From: Anniella stebbinsi
Lineage: Eukaryota; Chordata; Lepidosauria; Squamata; Anniellidae
Direction of reading: 5' to 3'
NCBI GenBank assembly: GCA_029215795.1
Contig: JARDYH010000001.1
Coordinates: 193,075,654-193,139,653 of the forward strand
Length of the DNA: 64,000 nt
Shown piece by piece: positions 59,415-64,000 of this stretch (position 1 is its first letter; the number at the start of each line of letters is the position of its first letter). A model generated the notes under the pieces. It had not been told where the DNA came from and did not search any database. It was given only the letters and a program-made list of their open reading frames with translations. The position numbers and the translations under genes are program-made.

Positions 59415-59924
59415 GTCTCAGTTCGGACGACATATTGAGCAATGGAGGGGTAAAGAACGTACTGACCATGCGTTAGGCAGGAGGAACTTCACAGACGACA
59501 TGCTGCAGCCAGCGCTGCTCGGCATCGGCAAACGCCCCAGCTGCTACGAACTTGTGGCGGCCATTTTGGTTGCAGCCTCTCCTCCCTGGGTCCTCCAGCC
59601 ATATCCCAGCAGGCACCGTGAGTTCTGCTGGCTGCATAGAGCGGCTGGGGGGGTTGTGGCTGCTCTAGGCAGCAGAACTCTATTCCGAAACGGAATAGTC
59701 CATGGAGAGGGGGGGGCTGAATTCGGATGACACTTTAAACAACGGGGCTTTGGGCTAAACAACGTGCAAGCCCTTTGTTTCGCTCTGTTGTTTAAAGTGC
59801 CTGATTAATGTACTGTAAGTTGTGTGTGCGTTGTGTGTTGCCCTCCAGACGACACAATAAGCAACACAACAGACGATTGTTCCCCCCCTTCCTCCATTGC
59901 TTAATATGTCATCCGAACTGAGCC
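59415..59924. mobile_element. TIR element, 510 bp, TCT duplication
   Basis: Left GTCTCAGTTCGGACGACATA and right TATGTCATCCGAACTGAGCC are long inverted repeats that continue with GCAATGGAGG. TCT flanks both sides (59412-59414, 59925-59927). The interior is GC-rich with no recognisable transposase. Confidence 0.8.
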
Positions 59925-60776
59925 TCTGTGTGTGTGTGTGTGGGGTAAACACCTATATGCAAACATACACATAGACAAAGACACATGTGCCCACCCAATG
60001 ACAGAGCATGCTCAGAAGGTCACAAAGTTAAGTGTCAGTTGGAGGAAAAAAACATGGAAAGTTGTATATTGAGTAGAATGACCTTTAGAATTTATAGTAT
60101 TTTGGAGGAGGGCATGGCTGGCTGGAACCTTGAATAGGAGCATTTGTGGTAGGAAGTAAAGGTAGAGTGCAACATTTTGTTGCACATCCCACTTGTATTC
60201 TGCATGGACATCTTTACAGATCATTTACAGAGATATATAATGGCAAGCAGCCTTACACATACTGTCTCTGGAATCTAAATCCTGTTTTGACACTTAATCA
60301 GCATAAAGGAACCTTAAGGTGAGAACAACACGAAGGCCAAGAGCTCTTGATATGAATGAGCACCTTACTTGCTAAGATTAGAATTCTAGCTTTGATTTGC
60401 AACTCCATTCTCACGCCATTCCACTTCACCCTCTACAGTCATTTATATGATTGCAAAGTGTGTATCAAATACTCTGATTCTGATTTACAATGACTTGTGT
60501 AAGCAACAGATATGCAGAAGGGTAATAGGCAGTCCTTGGTTTCTAATTGGAAAGGTAATTTATCAGTATGACAAAATCTACCAAGGAAGGATAGATGGTG
60601 AGGAAGTTTCCAAGAAGTGATCTAAGGCAGTGAAGTTGTGTGGTATCAAATAACGGTCCTCACAAATGAAATACCACAGCTCTATTCTAGCATTCAGGCT
60701 CACCATGGAATATTGGGAGCTCTTGGCCAGGCTGGCTTCCAGAACCAGGAGCAGACTGAGAGAAGGGCTCCAACAT

Positions 60777-60777
<1 letters not shown>

Positions 60778-60823
<46 letters not shown>
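60778..60823. repeat. (TATC)n microsatellite
   Basis: Eleven TATC units. Confidence 0.97.
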
Positions 60824-60984
60824 AAATTATGTCTAGGCTGTTTTAGGATGGAACCCTTCTTTTTTATGTGACATTCATGTGACTGTATATAATGATTCTC
60901 TGATTCTCATCCTCTCCCAAAATTAATTTTTTTATTGGTGTTATTAGTAGTGTTAGGATAAATTATAAAAAAAGATGTGTGTCT

Positions 60985-61090
60985 GTACAATATCACCAAG
61001 AACATGAAATCTAGATATCTGAAACTTTGCATACTTACTAAGGGCACCCTAGTTCACATCAAAATTACTTGGTTTTTAAAACACACAAAT
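60985..61090 (+). repeat. possible Helitron-like interior
   Basis: GATATCTGAAACTTTGCATA then CTAAGGGCACCCTAG resembles interior sequences next to Helitron-like ends. No terminus is visible. Confidence 0.25.
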
Positions 61091-61289
61091 TAATTTTAAT
61101 ATGTCTGTGTTTGCATGCATTTATGTACTTTTCACATATGCATAAGGTTCTGTGTTTGCATCCTGGCACCTGTACTTAAAATGAGCTCAGGTACCACGGA
61201 GTGCAAAAGACTCCTGACTGAGACATTGGAGAAGCACTACCAGCCCAGACTAGATGGAGCAAAGGTTTAGCTCAGTGCAACACACTTCC

Positions 61290-61345
61290 ATGCAGGGGCG
61301 GCTCCAGGGGGGGCAAGCACCCCCCCCCCCCAAAGGAGCTTGCCA
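61290..61345. repeat. GGGGCGGCTCCAGG repeat with C12 tract
   Basis: CATGCAGGGGCGGCTCCAGG with a C12 run (61320-61331). A reverse-oriented relative (GGTGCCGCCACTGCTTCCAT) with a C11 run is at 63929-63973. Confidence 0.5.
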
Positions 61346-62344
61346 CCCCAGCTGCCACCCCAAACTCCTTGGACGCATGGTCAGCTAAAAAGGCAGCAGC
61401 AGTGGGGCCAGTTCCAGCAGGGCTGCTGCTGGGCAACTGCTGGGGTGGAGGCTTGCCTGGAGGCCTCGTTGTCATAGCGATTAATTGTTTTAGAAAGAGG
61501 TGGGGCAGGGCGGGAAGATTAGGAAAGAGTTACTCAGAGCAAAGAGGAGAGAGCGAGAGCACATGCTAGGCAGGCTTTCCATGAACAGCCTTCTCAGACG
61601 CTTTTCTGACCCCTTGCTTGCTCGCTCCTTTCGGCATCCCTGCAAAAGCGAGATCCAATTGAACAGAAAAAGCAAGCGGTGAGGGAGAAAGGTTCAACTT
61701 TGCCGCCCTGTGTAAATTAAGTAAGTTTTAAAAGATTCTCCCCTTCTTTTCTTTAAGTTACTGATATATTATTTCATTCCTTAAAACAGTCTGCTGACTT
61801 AATCTAGCATTCGATTTATATTTATTTCTCTCCCTTATCAAAACACTTTCTAATATTGTTAATGCTGAGGAACAACCCACTTTTGCCTTTTTTTGAATTG
61901 AAACTGATTGGTAGAATATTTCTGGCCTGTTTGCTTTTATAAAAAATTTTTTTTGCATGTTGTATTTTGGTATCAGCCTGTTTTGCCCACTGTATAATAG
62001 CTCTGCTAAAGTTTTACTGTTTGACCTTTGCCTATCTGGCCAGCTCAGTCTGAGCAGGGTGGCGGGGGAGGCAGTTTCAAGAATATCACTATCATCATCG
62101 TCCTGACATGATTTTATTACTATTTTTTTTATTGTGTCTTGCTGGTGGTGGTTGCTGATCTCCTTCATTTCTGGGTAGGTAGGGATTTTTTTTATTCCAT
62201 ACTGTTAAATAACAGTGACTCATTTTCAATTAACATGCAATATTTGACATACGACCTGAAACAAAACTACCACTTAGCAATAGTTTATATGTTTGTGTTG
62301 CTATCAGCTCTCTATCCTCAGTAATGAATGTTTAGTGCAGCATT

Positions 62345-62445
62345 TCAAAGATGTATGTCCTGACTTGGCATTTAAAACCTTTAATGGTTTAGAGATCTTC
62401 CAATGTGGAAAATGCCTCCCAAATCAGGACTATTTCTATCTCTAG
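62345..62445 (+). pseudogene. possible ancient L2 ORF2 C-terminal remnant
   Basis: TTGGCATTTAAAACCTTTAA then TGGTTTAGAGATCTTCCA resembles the FKAL.GL segment, with stops in frame. Very degenerate. Confidence 0.3.
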
Positions 62446-63149
62446 ATTATAATTTAAAAAACAAAAAACTGGCAGATATTCTGCACTCATGACTGTAGTT
62501 AAAGCAAAATGCACACTTGTGCAAACACTTTTTTAAAATCCTTTCTTTCCTTTTTGTGGTGCAAGTTAATATACATAATATTCCTGGCTAAATTCCTCCT
62601 GTTTGATCATGGGGCACGTTCCCCCTCTAAAACATGTGATTATGTGACCCAAAGTCTCTCACTTGCAGTCATTGACTCTTATTTGCATGTTACCTCAGTT
62701 TGCCTGTGTGTGAAATGGGCTTCTTCCTTTCCCATCTCCCTTTGCTTCAATAAGTGGGCTCTGCCACAAACTGCTTTCTGTGTGTTATTCTGGGAGTGGG
62801 GTGACGTGACCCCCTTGGCTCTGCCTCCACTGAACCCACTTTCTGCCCCACCAATTAGGGTTAGGTAACTGAGGTTTGGGGTGGGAAATTGCACCACACT
62901 TAAAACCACTGATGCCTAAACTTATTCTTGGCAGTTCTCCAAACTATACTCTGGCCCCAGCAGCCAGAGCCACTTGGAACACCCTTGGGAGAATTCATCT
63001 GCTTATTCCATGGATCTTTTCGTTTGTTTCTCAGGACAGTAGGCCAGGAAAAATGAGAGAGTAAGGAAAGAATTATCCTATACCTTCTCCATGTCTTTCT
63101 TTTTTCTCCTTAGAGAATTAGGACAGGAATGAGGGGTGGGGAAAATTTA

Positions 63150-63369
63150 GGCCTCATCTACACCAAACAGGATATTGCACTATGAAAGCAGTATATAAAA
63201 GCCAGGAGGATATAGCGGTATGAAAGCGGTCTATGGTATGTGTCAATGGGCCTAACAGTTGTCAGTGCACTTCCGTACCGCTTTAAAGCAGTAGTGTGGC
63301 TCCTGCCTTTTATATACCGCTTTCATACTGCTTTCATAGTGCAATATCCTGCTTTATGTAGATGAGGCC
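63150..63369. mobile_element. PIF/Harbinger-like MITE, 220 bp, TTA duplication
   Basis: GGCCTCATCTACACCAAACA mirrors GCTTTATGTAGATGAGGCC. The inverted ends extend about 60 bp (AGGATATTGCACTATGAAAG and its complement). TTA flanks both sides (63147-63149, 63370-63372). Confidence 0.92.
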
Positions 63370-63928
63370 TTACTCACAATGCAAGCCTATGAATGTTTAC
63401 TCATCAATTTATACCGCCATATTCAATGCCTCTTACTTCTTTTATTCCATATTACAAATGCAATGGATTGCAATAAAACAAACACCCAGCTTCATCAGGA
63501 GCATCATCTTCAAAAACTTCATCTTTTGGATCTTTGGACTAGTACTTCACATGCATTGGGTTTCCTAGTTGTACAGGGCCCAGGTGTCTCAGTTTGCTCT
63601 TTCCTTACCCTAAGACTCTACCTTTCTGGTTCTGCCTGCACAGGTTCAAAAGAAAGTGTTCTCTCTGTTTAATCTGAAAGTCAGGGAAATGCTTGTGTAG
63701 TGACTACCTTTTTTGAAAGCCTTTTTTCTTTACAGCAATTTGAATTTGGCTAATACATGCTATATTTTTTTCCAAAAAACAAGCCTAAATTTATCAATAT
63801 ATGTCTTATTTCAGAATATATGGTTAGGATGGCAGTTTTAGTGTAAGATATACTGTTATTTTTCTTTCAGAGGTCTTACATATGGGATTCAACCCGCCCA
63901 CCTAGAAATATGCTCTGCCCCTTGTGTG

Positions 63929-63973
63929 CCCCCCCCCCCTGAATTTTTTGTCTGGTGCCGCCACTGCTTCCAT
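63929..63973. repeat. C11 tract and GGTGCCGCCACTGC repeat
   Basis: C run followed by TGAATTTTTTGTCTGGTGCC; the reverse-oriented relative is at 61290. Confidence 0.5.
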
Positions 63974-64000
63974 GTGTTCAATCTGGATTGAGCTCTTCAC

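Overview
This is vertebrate nuclear DNA, almost entirely intronic, and most likely from a squamate reptile (a lizard). The only protein-coding sequence I can support is one 186-bp exon at 16861-17046 on the + strand. It encodes 62 residues of the tyrosine-kinase domain of ERBB4 (the neuregulin receptor HER4) and equals exon 20 in the shared EGFR/ERBB numbering. It has a pyrimidine-rich acceptor ending in AG, a GTAAGC donor, and phase 0 at both ends. The window is therefore the 3' part of ERBB4 intron 19 (1-16860), exon 20, and the 5' part of intron 20 (17047-64000). I looked for the neighbouring exons 19 and 21 on the + strand and did not find them, so intron 20 appears to exceed 46.9 kb here. 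That fits the very large size of this gene in other vertebrates.

The rest is a dense, nested set of interspersed repeats, which is the basis for the squamate call. L2-clade LINE 3' ends lie at about 613, 9260, 23055, 34728, 40455, 49985, 53745 and 54530; those near 41 kb and 53.8 kb keep readable reverse-transcriptase C-terminal coding. There are also CR1 tails (31345, 50900), SINEs (19585, 43505, 45180, 51843), a four-copy CATAAGAACATAAGAA repeat, and many non-autonomous DNA transposons (MITEs).

Several MITEs can be delimited to the base by target-site duplications (TSDs). hAT-type elements with 8-bp TSDs are at 10090-10733, 13114-13433, 24320-24638, 30074-30709, 36750-36882 and 45543-45847. 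PIF/Harbinger-like elements with 3-bp TSDs are at 7929-8279, 48560-48690, 53814-53888, 56879-57071 and 63150-63369. Two further TIR elements with 3-bp duplications lie at 15001-15355 and 59415-59924. Microsatellites and oligo-C/G tracts of 11-14 bases are frequent.

I see no operon, CRISPR array, RNA gene, viral gene or new multi-gene system. The longer open frames (up to 178 codons) show no family resemblance and mostly fall in repeats. The observations most worth following are: the palindromic hAT MITE family whose copies look like two head-to-head units; a pair of host repeats each interrupted by a different hAT MITE, so that one copy shows the empty site for the other; an exceptionally CpG-rich MITE-like island at 15001-15355; and several repeat-free stretches in intron 20 that could be conserved regulatory sequence.
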